From Thermoplasmata archaeon (lineage in GTDB: Archaea; Thermoplasmatota; Thermoplasmata; UBA10834), in contig JAEHCM010000008.1 in assembly GCA_020696365.1 (NCBI GenBank), positions 1 through 56,171 of the forward strand: 56,171 bases of DNA, read 5' to 3'. The translations under genes and the position numbers were made by a program. Shown here piece by piece: positions 46,743 through 54,500 of this stretch. The notes under the pieces were generated by a model. The model had not been told where the DNA came from, searched no databases, and saw nothing but the letters and a program-made list of their open reading frames with translations. Each line of letters starts with the position of its first letter. The first letter of the stretch is position 1.

Positions 46743-47876
46743 TTGAACGTCAGGCTGGCTGCGAGGTATCCGTTCAGGAAGGAATCAGCGGATGTCCTGA
46801 AGGAGTCGGGGGTGACCCTCGACAGACTGATCACCAGCATAGCGTACCAGGAAGCCCGGTCGCTGGGCAAGCAGCGAGTCCTGGAAGCCGTCGAGTACGC
46901 CAAGATCGTCAGCCATCCGATGACCAACGAGACGAACGCCATGAACGAGCTCCTGAGCTACCCTGTCGCCAGGATGCTCGTGTCCTGCCTAGGCGACAAG
47001 AAGTTCGTCCACAGGTACGCGGTCGCCGAGGCCAAGCTGGCGAACTCCAGGATGACCGAGGAGGCCGAGCGCAGCAAGGAACGGGAGACCAAGGGGGTCA
47101 GGAAGAGTGCGGGAGACGACGGCGTCGCATTCGTGGTCAGGCTGGCAGGTGAGCTAGGGCTGCAGGTCCACCACGCTGGCGACTCGCTCATAGTCGAGTT
47201 CGGTGACTACCTGAGGTGTTCGTCGGCCATGAAGAGCAAGTCGTGGAAGCTCGTGAACCAGGATGTCAGCGGCGGCAGGACACGCATAACCGAGGAGAGA
47301 TTGATAAGGCTGGTCGAGCAGATGATAACGGACGGGATCATCTCCGAGCTGCCGCTACCTGTGAACGATGAGATCCTGGGCGCCCTCTCGGACGACGTGG
47401 ACGACATAAGGCTGGCGCTGGAGGAGAAGAGGGCGGAACAGCCGGAGAAGGACTTCGGGACCATCAGTATCGTGAGGTTCCCGCCCTGCATGAAGAAGCT
47501 GCTCGAGATGATCCGCGCAGGGGAGAACGTGCCGCACACTGGCAGGTTCGCCCTCGTGGCCTTCCTCCACACGCTGGGGATGGATTCGAACGCCATCCTC
47601 GCGACATTCGCGATGTCGGCCGACTTCGACGAGAACAAGAGCAGATACCAGATCCAGCACATAACAGGCGAGATATCAGGCACGGAGTACACGCCGCCTG
47701 AGTGCAACACGATGAGGAGCTACGGCATCTGCTTCGACCCCGACGACCTCTGCAACCGAGACTGGATGGTGCATCCTCTGACATATTACCGCATAAAGGG
47801 CAAGAAGCCCAGGAAGAAGCGAGGTAAGGTCAAGGGAGGGACTTCCAGATCAGGTGCGCGCGCTGGACGGCGGTGA
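46743..47876 (+). CDS. priL: DNA primase large subunit
   Basis: The 377-residue protein has the PriL layout: helical N-terminal domain (LAARYPFRKESADVLKESG, ARSLGKQRVLEAVEYAKIV) and an iron-sulfur C-terminal domain whose four cysteines are in FPPCMKKLLE, PECNTMRSYGIC and DDLCNRDW. It partners PriS for primer synthesis; priS is not in the window. Start is TTG 46743 with GGTGGGAG directly upstream. The basic tail (KKPRKKRGKVKGG) overlaps the convergent phosphotransferase gene by 47 nt. Confidence 0.94.
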   Translation: MNVRLAARYPFRKESADVLKESGVTLDRLITSIAYQEARSLGKQRVLEAVEYAKIVSHPMTNETNAMNELLSYPVARMLVSCLGDKKFVHRYAVAEAKLANSRMTEEAERSKERETKGVRKSAGDDGVAFVVRLAGELGLQVHHAGDSLIVEFGDYLRCSSAMKSKSWKLVNQDVSGGRTRITEERLIRLVEQMITDGIISELPLPVNDEILGALSDDVDDIRLALEEKRAEQPEKDFGTISIVRFPPCMKKLLEMIRAGENVPHTGRFALVAFLHTLGMDSNAILATFAMSADFDENKSRYQIQHITGEISGTEYTPPECNTMRSYGICFDPDDLCNRDWMVHPLTYYRIKGKKPRKKRGKVKGGTSRSGARAGRR

Positions 47877-48381
47877 CGTTGCCCGCGATGCCGAAGTAGA
47901 GCATCATCCAACCGACCAGGGAATAGCCGACCAGGTCCTCGCCTATGCCCACATCGAGGGACATCAGGGCGAATTGCACTATCGGTATGAGTATCAACAG
48001 CGCCAGCCGGTCGGCCCTGCCGAGTATGCCTCGGTACTCCCTCCTGAGCCCAAGCGCCTGGGCCTGTGTCCCCATGTAACTGGCAAGCATCACGCCGATT
48101 ATCGCGAACAGGCCGACGAAAACCGAGCAGTGGGATCCCAGTGCCACGCCCGCGAGTATGAACACGTCGGCGTATCTGTCGAACACGTGGTCTACGAAGT
48201 CGCCTCGCTTGGACTCGCTCGCCTGCAGCCGCGCTACCTTCCCGTCGAGCGCGTCCAACAGGCCGTTGGCACCGACCATCAGGGCGCCGAAGAACAGGAA
48301 GATTGCGGTTTCAAGAGTGAAGAAGAACCCTGCCAGAACCGCGAAGGCCAGAGCCGTAATCGAGAGGTGGTTCGGATTCAT
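47830..48381 (-). CDS. CDP-alcohol phosphatidyltransferase family protein
   Basis: A membrane enzyme of phospholipid head-group synthesis with the signature DGKVARLQASESKRGDFVDHVFDRYAD (DG-x2-AR-x8-G-x3-D-x3-D) split over two helices, and about six hydrophobic segments. The head-group alcohol (inositol phosphate, glycerol phosphate or serine) cannot be decided; archaeal homologues here are often archaetidylinositol-phosphate synthases. The ATG at 48381 drops a family-like N-terminal stretch (LDDYRDEADKLLSPAANRLSR) that is open in frame. A CTG at 48450 with AGGAGGT 6 nt upstream may be the true start and would overlap the AK6 stop. Confidence 0.87.
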   Translation of the reverse strand: MNPNHLSITALAFAVLAGFFFTLETAIFLFFGALMVGANGLLDALDGKVARLQASESKRGDFVDHVFDRYADVFILAGVALGSHCSVFVGLFAIIGVMLASYMGTQAQALGLRREYRGILGRADRLALLILIPIVQFALMSLDVGIGEDLVGYSLVGWMMLYFGIAGNVTAVQRAHLIWKSLP

Positions 48382-48440
48382 CCTGGACAGACGATTGGCC
48401 GCAGGGGACAGAAGCTTGTCGGCCTCGTCGCGATAGTCAT

Positions 48441-48956
48441 CTAAAACCAGTCTAAGACCTCCTGGCTCCAGTCAACATCGCCTACGGGATATTTCTCACT
48501 TTCTCCGGCCAATATCTCCTCCACCGCGCCCGCCGCGTCCTGGACGCTCATGTCGGTCACGTCGATCTCGCACACGACCGGGGCGGCCTCCAACGCCTCG
48601 ATCAAGATAACGTCGACCGCCTCGGCCTCGACGTTCTCCGTGACCTTCGCTTCGCTCCAGCCTTTGCCCATGAGCCGCTTCTTCAGGATTCTAGGGGAGC
48701 ATCTGAGGACGATGGCGACATCGACACCGAGCAGATGTGACAGATGGCCTTCGATGAGCGCATCCCCCCCCATACGGCCGACCGACTCCGCCAGCTTGTC
48801 GACATCCACCTCGTTCGTATCTCTGGCCCTGTCGAACCCAGCGATTGCGTCAGCAGCCTCCGCGAGGGCATCCACCGTAAGGACCTGGAAGGACCTCACC
48901 AGGGCCGAGACACTGGTCTTTCCGACCCCCGGAGTGCCTGTGAGAGCGACCTTCAT
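48441..48956 (-). CDS. AK6/Fap7-type adenylate kinase-like protein
   Basis: A 171-residue P-loop kinase: Walker A LTGTPGVGKTS, then the NMP-binding ALIEGHLSHLLGVDVAIVLRCSP and GWSEAKVTENVEAEAVDVILIEAL, the pattern of hCINAP/Fap7 proteins. In eukaryotes and archaea these act with ribosomal protein S11 in small-subunit maturation. ATG 48956 lies about 26 bp after a minus-strand GATAAACC element, giving a leaderless start. It overlaps or abuts the phosphotransferase gene downstream. Confidence 0.92.
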   Translation of the reverse strand: MKVALTGTPGVGKTSVSALVRSFQVLTVDALAEAADAIAGFDRARDTNEVDVDKLAESVGRMGGDALIEGHLSHLLGVDVAIVLRCSPRILKKRLMGKGWSEAKVTENVEAEAVDVILIEALEAAPVVCEIDVTDMSVQDAAGAVEEILAGESEKYPVGDVDWSQEVLDWF

Positions 48957-49001
48957 CGACTAGGGTTAACCGACCCATGGTTTATCAATCTTCACGGTTC
49001 A

Positions 49002-49814
49002 CTATCGACACAAGACGCTCAGAAGATGATGTGAGAACTCCTGCTCGAATTGGTACCTCTGGAGGCGATCTTCGAAGACCTTTCGCACTGACGCTGCCGC
49101 CTTCACATCCGTCGGAAACTCGACGCCGCACTCAACATCCATGAGCAGGAGGAACTCCGCAGGTGCAAGGCCGCTGCGCCGGGGGCGCCTCGCCGCTTCT
49201 GGGCCGATGCACTCCTCATCGATCGACCCGACACTACCGGCGTCGATCATCCAAACGATCCTCCTCACCATGTTCCACAGGTAGCTCTCAGCTTTGAAGT
49301 CGATGACGATGAACTGGCCCGCATCTGAGACCTCGACCGAATCGATTGTCCTGATCGGGTCGCGGTCGTCCTTCCTTGAGAAACCGGAGAAGTCGTGAGT
49401 ACCCTCGAAACGCTCCGCGAGCGTCCGCATCAATCCTATGTCCTGAGCGCTCTTGCTCTTACGTAGATAGTACCGATACCATCTCCGCCGCGCCCACCTG
49501 GGATTGAAGTCCTCCGGGGCCCGGACCGCTGAATAGGTCCAGAGGTCCTCCGTCTGCGAGTTGACGGCCGAGCAGAGCGCCTTAAGAGGAAAGTCGGTCG
49601 TGAACGACACCACGTTGCAGATGGCGCTGACGCCCCTGTCCGTCCTGCTCGAACTCTGCAACCGCGCGCCCTTCGCGGATCCGACGGCATCTAGGCCGAC
49701 GAGCGCGTCGATGAGTGTGCCCTCGACCGTCCTCTTCCGAGGCTGTCGCTGATAGCCGTAGAACTTCGAGCCATCATAAGCCAGCTTGACCGCAATCCGC
49801 GACTCCTTAGGCAC
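49002..49814 (-). CDS. truA: tRNA pseudouridine synthase A
   Basis: The 270-residue enzyme contains the catalytic Asp motif SSRTDRGVSAICN, the start VKLAYDGSKFYGYQRQP, the RRWYRYYL strand and SYLWNMVRRIVWMI. TruA modifies U38-40 of tRNA. GTG 49814 is 28 bp from a TTAAATA element, indicating a leaderless mRNA; the same element serves the divergent methylase gene. Confidence 0.94.
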   Translation of the reverse strand: MPKESRIAVKLAYDGSKFYGYQRQPRKRTVEGTLIDALVGLDAVGSAKGARLQSSSRTDRGVSAICNVVSFTTDFPLKALCSAVNSQTEDLWTYSAVRAPEDFNPRWARRRWYRYYLRKSKSAQDIGLMRTLAERFEGTHDFSGFSRKDDRDPIRTIDSVEVSDAGQFIVIDFKAESYLWNMVRRIVWMIDAGSVGSIDEECIGPEAARRPRRSGLAPAEFLLLMDVECGVEFPTDVKAAASVRKVFEDRLQRYQFEQEFSHHLLSVLCR

Positions 49815-49835
49815 GGCCAGGACAATCCTACTACA

Positions 49836-49847
49836 GAGTTAAATATC
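49836..49847. promoter_or_regulatory. Single TATA element between truA and the TrmJ-like gene
   Basis: TTAAATA (49839-49845) is the only TATA-like sequence in the 54-bp gap. It is 28 bp from GTG 49814 (minus) and 27 bp from GTG 49869 (plus). Both genes therefore look leaderless and driven from one central element. Confidence 0.6.
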
Positions 49848-49868
49848 TGCGGAATCTGTCGTACAGCC

Positions 49869-50594
49869 GTGCCCTCCATAAGGATCGTCCTCGTCGAGCC
49901 GCTGCACGATGGGAATGTCGGAGCGATCGCGAGAGCGATGAAGAACTTCGGTCTGGAGGAGCTTGTGCTCGTCAGGCCTTGCGCCGTCGGGGAGGAGGCG
50001 GTGAAGCGGTCGATGCATGCGGTTGATGTGCTCAAGAACGCACGGACGGTCTTCACCGAGGAGGAGGCGTTGAAAGGGGCGGACTATGTCGTCGCTACCT
50101 CCGGAATCGACACCTCCAACGACAGGAAGTTCCCTAGGATATCGATGGCCCCCGAAGCATTCGCGGAGAAAGTGAAGGACTTCGGTGGGACCGTGGCGGT
50201 CCTGTTCGGAAGGGAGGATTTCGGGCTCGACAACGACCTCGTCAAGAGGTGTGACTTTCTCGTGACGATCCCCGCGAACCCACTGTATCCCATAATGAAC
50301 ATCAGTCACGCGGCTGCCGTGCTGTTCTATGTGCTCCACTCCCGCGACGCTGTGAAGCTTGGTCCGAACAAGGCGTCCGAGATGGAGGTCGGGAAACTGA
50401 ACGAGTACTTCTCAAGGCTCCTCGACGTGATCAATTATCCCGAGTACAAGAAGGTGAAGACATGCGTGATGTTCAGGAGGCTCATGGCACGGGCGATGCC
50501 TTCCGCCTGGGAGTTCCACACGCTCATGGGTATCCTGGATGGCGCGATAGATGCGGGTGAACTTGCCGCGGAGAAGGACGGAAGCAAGGAGTGA
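49869..50594 (+). CDS. SpoU/TrmJ-type RNA ribose methyltransferase
   Basis: A 241-residue SPOUT-class enzyme. Motif 1 is VEPLHDGNVGAIARAMKNFG, motif 2 is VAVLFGREDFGLDNDLVKRCDFLVTIP and motif 3 is YPIMNISHAAAVLFYVL, the knot that binds SAM. Length and the C-terminal helical extension match archaeal TrmJ, which makes 2'-O-methyl C32 in tRNA. The exact target cannot be proved here. GTG start, leaderless; divergent from truA, another tRNA modification gene. Confidence 0.9.
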   Translation: MPSIRIVLVEPLHDGNVGAIARAMKNFGLEELVLVRPCAVGEEAVKRSMHAVDVLKNARTVFTEEEALKGADYVVATSGIDTSNDRKFPRISMAPEAFAEKVKDFGGTVAVLFGREDFGLDNDLVKRCDFLVTIPANPLYPIMNISHAAAVLFYVLHSRDAVKLGPNKASEMEVGKLNEYFSRLLDVINYPEYKKVKTCVMFRRLMARAMPSAWEFHTLMGILDGAIDAGELAAEKDGSKE

Positions 50595-50647
50595 CCACAC
50601 CTCATGCACCGACCCGGCCCATCCTGACACGCGCAAAGAAAATTGTT

Positions 50648-50676
50648 GCGCCCCCGGAGAGTTGTTGTGGGGGCGC
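50648..50676. terminator. GC hairpin between convergent genes
   Basis: A perfect 8-bp stem GCGCCCCC/GGGGGCGC with a 13-nt loop lies between the convergent trmJ-like and ftsZ genes. On the minus strand it is followed by AACAATTTTCTTTG, so it resembles an intrinsic terminator for ftsZ. Long G runs flank it on the plus strand. Confidence 0.5.
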
Positions 50677-50717
50677 GTGTTTGCTGTGTTGTTGTTGGGG
50701 GGGAGAAACTATTGGGT

Positions 50718-51842
50718 TCATCCTGATACTCTGGCGAACGGATCCTGTCTCGTTTCGACGACATCATCCGACCCGTTCCAGGCGGTTGCGTTGTCCCTTG
50801 AGGATATACATGCATGGTCCGGCAGACGGGGCGATTTCACACCGGTCACTATCGCCATCAACTTGATCGTGCTTCCCAGGTCGGGATCGACCCTCGCGCC
50901 GAACTTGATGTGGGCCGCGTCGCTGAGTCTCTCGGTCACGCCGTTCAGCACCTCGTACGCCTTCCTGAGGGACAGGGACGGCCCGCCGGTAATGTGGATC
51001 ATCGCGCCCGAAGCGCCTTCGAAGTCGAAGTCCAGGAGAGGATTCGTGATCGCCTCCGTCACTACCTTCTCGGCGTCCTCGTTCTCGGCATAAAGCACGG
51101 TGGAGGCACCGCCCTGAATCATGATGTTGCGGAAGTCGGCGAAGTCGAGGTTGATCATGCTGGTCTGACAGATCGTCTCGGTTATGCCCTTCACGACTTC
51201 GACGATAAGCTGGTCCATGACCATGAACGCCTGCTCGACTGGCAGCTTAGGAACTATCTCCAGCAGCTTGTTGTTGTCGAGCAGGATCGTGCTGTGCGCA
51301 TGCTCGCGCAGCTTGGCTACGCCTCTGAAGGCAGTCTTGAAACGGCTCTTCTCTATGTCGAAAGGAATGGTGACCAGCGCGACGGAGACCGCGCCGTGCC
51401 TGCGGGCGAGCTCAGCGACCACGGGCGCCGTTCCCGTTCCCGTGCCACCGCCCATGCCAGCAGTAATGAACACGATGTCGTAGGGCTTGACCGCCGCCTC
51501 GATCTCGTCAGCGAACTCGTACGCCACCTTCTCGCCCAACTCGGCGTTCCCGCCGGTCCCGTATCCTCCGGTCGACCGCTCGGCCAACAGGAGACGCTTG
51601 TCCGCCTTGACCTGCGCGAGATGGTACTTGTCCGTGTTCATCGCGATCGTGTCTATGCCCTCGAGACCGACCCCGTTGATCCTGTGAACGCTGTTGGACC
51701 CGCCTCCGCCGCAGCCGACGACGCATATCTTCGGCGCGAGATGGGCCTCAAAATCGCGCTCGCTCTCCAGAGCCTCCTGAAGGAGCTTGCTGAGCATCTC
51801 AGCCGCTCCATTTTGAGCGCTCACGCTCATGTGTACACACAT
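50718..51842 (-). CDS. ftsZ: Cell division protein FtsZ
   Basis: The 374-residue tubulin-like GTPase has CVVGCGGGGSNSVHRI (41-55 region), the tubulin signature GGGTGTGTAP at 131-140, and the T7 synergy-loop region LDFADFRNIMIQGGASTVLYA needed for GTP hydrolysis. It polymerises into the division ring. A 36-residue N-terminal tail and a short C-terminal tail flank the core. The first ATG (51842) has no clear ribosome site; ATG 51830 is also possible. It follows a double ribbon-helix-helix gene by 46 nt, as ftsZ2 follows cdrS in haloarchaea. Confidence 0.95.
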   Translation of the reverse strand: MCVHMSVSAQNGAAEMLSKLLQEALESERDFEAHLAPKICVVGCGGGGSNSVHRINGVGLEGIDTIAMNTDKYHLAQVKADKRLLLAERSTGGYGTGGNAELGEKVAYEFADEIEAAVKPYDIVFITAGMGGGTGTGTAPVVAELARRHGAVSVALVTIPFDIEKSRFKTAFRGVAKLREHAHSTILLDNNKLLEIVPKLPVEQAFMVMDQLIVEVVKGITETICQTSMINLDFADFRNIMIQGGASTVLYAENEDAEKVVTEAITNPLLDFDFEGASGAMIHITGGPSLSLRKAYEVLNGVTERLSDAAHIKFGARVDPDLGSTIKLMAIVTGVKSPRLPDHACISSRDNATAWNGSDDVVETRQDPFARVSG

Positions 51843-51888
51843 GCGTGGCCAACTTGCATCCCATCCCGTTCATGCCTTTGCGACGCCC

Positions 51889-52203
51889 TCACTTCTCCAA
51901 TCCTTCGATCGCCTCTGCGAGCCTCTTGCGGATGTATTCGCGCACCGCATTCCTGATTGCGTCGTCGACCGATATCGAGTCGCCATCCTGTACGAGCTGC
52001 TTCAGGTTCACGACGTTACCCTTCGGGAGTTCGACCGTCACCTTCTCGATGTAGTCAGGGGTGAACTCTCCGTCCACGAAACGGTCTATGGCCGCTCTGA
52101 CCGCATCGGAAAGCGTTGAGAATCTCCCTTGGTCGACCAATGCCTGGAGCGCGTTGATACGCTCATGTGGCAACCGTATTGTGACTCTCTCCGATTCGAC
52201 CAT
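51889..52203 (-). CDS. Tandem ribbon-helix-helix regulator, CdrS-like
   Basis: The 104-residue protein contains two ribbon-helix-helix units: strand ERVTIRLPHERINALQALV with helices SDAVRAAIDRFV, then strand EKVTVELPKGNVVNLKQLV with helices VDDAIRNAVREYIRKRL. RHH proteins bind DNA as dimers, so a fused pair may act as a single-chain unit. In haloarchaea the RHH protein CdrS is encoded just before ftsZ2 and controls division genes; the same order here supports that role, by context. AAGGAG lies 9 nt before the ATG. Its promoter carries an inverted repeat around the TATA box. Confidence 0.85.
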   Translation of the reverse strand: MVESERVTIRLPHERINALQALVDQGRFSTLSDAVRAAIDRFVDGEFTPDYIEKVTVELPKGNVVNLKQLVQDGDSISVDDAIRNAVREYIRKRLAEAIEGLEK

Positions 52204-52261
52204 CTGGCCGCACTCCTTCGTCCGACACTTGAGGGCTTTTCGTCAGACGATTGTCATTAAC

Positions 52262-52290
52262 GTTTAGTCGATATTTATACCTTTCTAAAC
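52262..52290. promoter_or_regulatory. TATA box of the cdrS-like/ftsZ operon within an inverted repeat
   Basis: The minus-strand TATA GTATAAATAT (52271-52280) is flanked symmetrically by GTTTAG (52262-52267) and CTAAAC (52285-52290), a perfect 6-bp inverted repeat centred on the box. Predicted transcription start is near 52249, giving a 46-nt leader. The placement suits autorepression by a dimeric RHH protein. Confidence 0.5.
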
Positions 52291-52373
52291 CTGGGCATTG
52301 TTAACTTGAGTATGACGAATTTGGACAGCCAGGTATGACGGAGTTCTAACGATTTCAGGAGTGCTCTGGCCGC

Positions 52374-52610
52374 CTAGACTGCATCTCCCCCTTCCGTTTC
52401 GGCTATCGTTTCTCCTTGGACGTTTGTTTTCTTGAATGTAGCATTGATTCGCGCCGAGCTGACCGAGTCGAGTCGGTCAACCGTCTTTCCGCTTAGTAGT
52501 TGCTCGAGAGTCTGCAACTGCATGCGCTGATACTTCAGGTTGCCCAATTCCCGAAAAACGTAGAAGCCATTTGAACCGAAACCATGATTTGCACGAAGTG
52601 CGCTAACTGG
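52374..52610 (-). pseudogene. Remnant of a DNA methylase C-terminus (DUF1156/COG1743-like)
   Basis: In the 415-bp gap between the RHH gene and the toroid gene, one minus-strand frame ending at TAG 52374 reads SNGFYVFRELGNLK, then YQRMQLQTLEQLLSGKTVD, then ARINATFKKTN. I recall the pattern of an LTIEELL-G segment followed some residues later by TFKKA from the C-terminal ends of site-specific DNA methylases. Only about 70 residues remain and no start or catalytic motif is present, so it looks like a decayed piece. The alternative is a 49-residue ORF from ATG 52523. A small palindrome GACCGA/TCGGTC lies inside. Nothing else is seen in the gap. Confidence 0.42.
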
Positions 52611-52618
52611 CGGCGCAG

Positions 52619-53677
52619 ATGAAAGCGGAAATCGGGCGAGTGGTTGAGGAGTCGTCCAGGAAGCTCCTGCAGATATCGTCCCCTCCGGTCAAGTATTGGC
52701 TTCTGAGCGACGTTCTGCGGAAGAGCCCCGACGATAGGGCGCTGCAGAAGGCAATCAAGGAATGCGAGACCTATCCTCCTCGTCTCCGACTCCTTCGCGC
52801 ACTGCGGGAGGATGGGACCTGGCCGATAACCCGCCAGAGGGAGCTCGTAGAGGAGCGTGGACCTGGCCCCCCGATCGGATGGACCTACACGACGATGCTC
52901 AGAAACCTGTACGCGTTGGGCGATTACGTCACCAGTAAGGAAGAGGGCAACGTCAGGGCGGCCCTGGAACGCATCCTCAGCTGGCAATCCGAGGACGGCC
53001 ACATACCAGGACCCACGACGACTGCATTCCCTGAACCGCACTACAACGGCTTTGCCCTAAGGAACCTGAACCAATTCCGCATGGACCGGGACCCGCGCAC
53101 ATACCGGCTCGAGCAATGGCTCATCAGGATGCAACGTCCCGACGGCGGCTGGAGCATACCGTACGTACAGGATGTTCGCTACCTTCCCGAGTACAAGCAT
53201 ATGCGCATGAAGGACTTCATGGCGCTCATACGGAGCGATGACCGGCCGTCCTACGATCCGAAGGAGCATGAGCACATCCCGAGCTGTGTCTGGAGCACCC
53301 TTGCAGTGCTCAGAGGGTTCTGCTGGAGCCCCTCCATGAGATACCGGAAGGAGATGAAGCGCGGAGCCGATTTCGTCCTCGACAGGAGCTTCAAGAGGAA
53401 CTATCACGCGTCGTTCTATCTCTCGGAGAAGAACTGGACGACCCTGAAATACCCACTCTACTTCGGGAGCGGGCTGAGCGCGCTGGAGGTGCTTACGTTG
53501 ATGGGGCACGGATCTGAGGACGAACGCATGGAGGAGGGCGTGAAATGGCTGCTCAAAGTCAGGTCCAAGGATGGTTTCTGGTACAGGTCTGACAGGCCGA
53601 GCCCGGATAAGGACCAGTGGATAACGCTGGTCGCGCTCTGCACACTGGTGAGGTATGCTGGGATGTATGGCTACTGA
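52619..53677 (+). CDS. Alpha-alpha toroid protein (prenyltransferase/squalene-cyclase repeat fold), function unknown
   Basis: A 352-residue protein with QW-like repeats: SWQSEDGHIPGP, RMQRPDGGWSIPY and KVRSKDGFWYRSDRP, separated by paired helices such as TTMLRNLYALGDYV and GLSALEVLTLM. This is the fold of terpene cyclases and prenyltransferase beta subunits. No DCTAE or DXDD cyclase motif and no clear zinc site is visible, and no signal peptide, so enzymatic function is not established. It stands just upstream of an ABC-2 exporter in the same direction, with its own promoter between them. Confidence 0.7.
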   Translation: MKAEIGRVVEESSRKLLQISSPPVKYWLLSDVLRKSPDDRALQKAIKECETYPPRLRLLRALREDGTWPITRQRELVEERGPGPPIGWTYTTMLRNLYALGDYVTSKEEGNVRAALERILSWQSEDGHIPGPTTTAFPEPHYNGFALRNLNQFRMDRDPRTYRLEQWLIRMQRPDGGWSIPYVQDVRYLPEYKHMRMKDFMALIRSDDRPSYDPKEHEHIPSCVWSTLAVLRGFCWSPSMRYRKEMKRGADFVLDRSFKRNYHASFYLSEKNWTTLKYPLYFGSGLSALEVLTLMGHGSEDERMEEGVKWLLKVRSKDGFWYRSDRPSPDKDQWITLVALCTLVRYAGMYGY

Positions 53678-53704
53678 GCGGAGTCCTCCGGCGTTCCATG
53701 ATTA

Positions 53705-53716
53705 ACTGTATATATC
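53705..53716 (+). promoter_or_regulatory. TATA box of the second ABC exporter
   Basis: CTGTATATATCAC centred near 53712 lies 27 bp before ATG 53739, which favours that ATG as a leaderless start over ATG 53730, only 18 bp away. Confidence 0.55.
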
Positions 53717-53738
53717 ACAGGTTGTTTCGATGTTAGCG

Positions 53739-54500
53739 ATGTCGACATCAACCGACCGGCCAAGTTCGGCCCTCGCAGGCGGACCGGCGCTCGAGGTTGT
53801 CAACCTCGTCAAGGACTACGGTAAGTTCAGAGCGCTCAAGGGCATATCGTTCACGGTCGACGATGGCGAGGTCTTCGGCCTGATCGGCCCGAACGGCGCC
53901 GGCAAGACGACCGCTCTCAGGATCATATCCACGATACTCCGGATAACTTCAGGTCATGTGAGGATGTTCGGAACGGACATCGCTGAGAGGTCCCACGAGG
54001 CCAGGAAGATCCTCAGCTACCTTCCGGAGGACGCGGGGGCGTACAAGAACCTCACGGGTAACGCGTATCTGGTTTTCATCGCGCGCTTCTTCTCGCAGAA
54101 CCGTGAGGACTTGAGGAGAATCGTGTCGAAGGGCGTCGAGATAGCGGACCTCGGCGATAGGATGGACGATAAGATAGACACCTACAGCAAGGGCATGGCG
54201 CGGCGTCTCCTCGTCGCGCGGGCGCTCATGATAGAGCCGCGCGTGGCAGTCCTGGATGAGCTGACATCGGGCCTCGACGTCATCAACGCCCAGGAGATAA
54301 GGAAGATAGTGAAGGACTCGTCCAGGCGCGGCACGACCGTGCTGTTGTCGTCGCACAACATGCTCGAGGTGGAGCTGATGTGCGACCGGATCGCGCTGAT
54401 CAACGACGGGGAGATAGTCGAAATCGGTACGCCTGCCGAGCTCAAGGCGAAGCACGGCGCACAGAACATCGAAGAGGTGTTCATGAAGGTGGTCTCATGA
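53739..54500 (+). CDS. ABC transporter ATP-binding protein
   Basis: About 253 residues. Walker A is GPNGAGKT, the Q-loop region is SYLPEDAGAYKNLTG, the signature motif is degenerate (YSKGMARRLLVARAL rather than LSGGQ), Walker B is VAVLDELTSGLD with Glu, and the switch is LLSSHNM, with Asn after the His. These forms are common in ABC-2 exporter ATPases. ATG 53739 suits a leaderless start. It overlaps the permease start (ATGA). Substrate unknown. Confidence 0.92.
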   Translation: MSTSTDRPSSALAGGPALEVVNLVKDYGKFRALKGISFTVDDGEVFGLIGPNGAGKTTALRIISTILRITSGHVRMFGTDIAERSHEARKILSYLPEDAGAYKNLTGNAYLVFIARFFSQNREDLRRIVSKGVEIADLGDRMDDKIDTYSKGMARRLLVARALMIEPRVAVLDELTSGLDVINAQEIRKIVKDSSRRGTTVLLSSHNMLEVELMCDRIALINDGEIVEIGTPAELKAKHGAQNIEEVFMKVVS

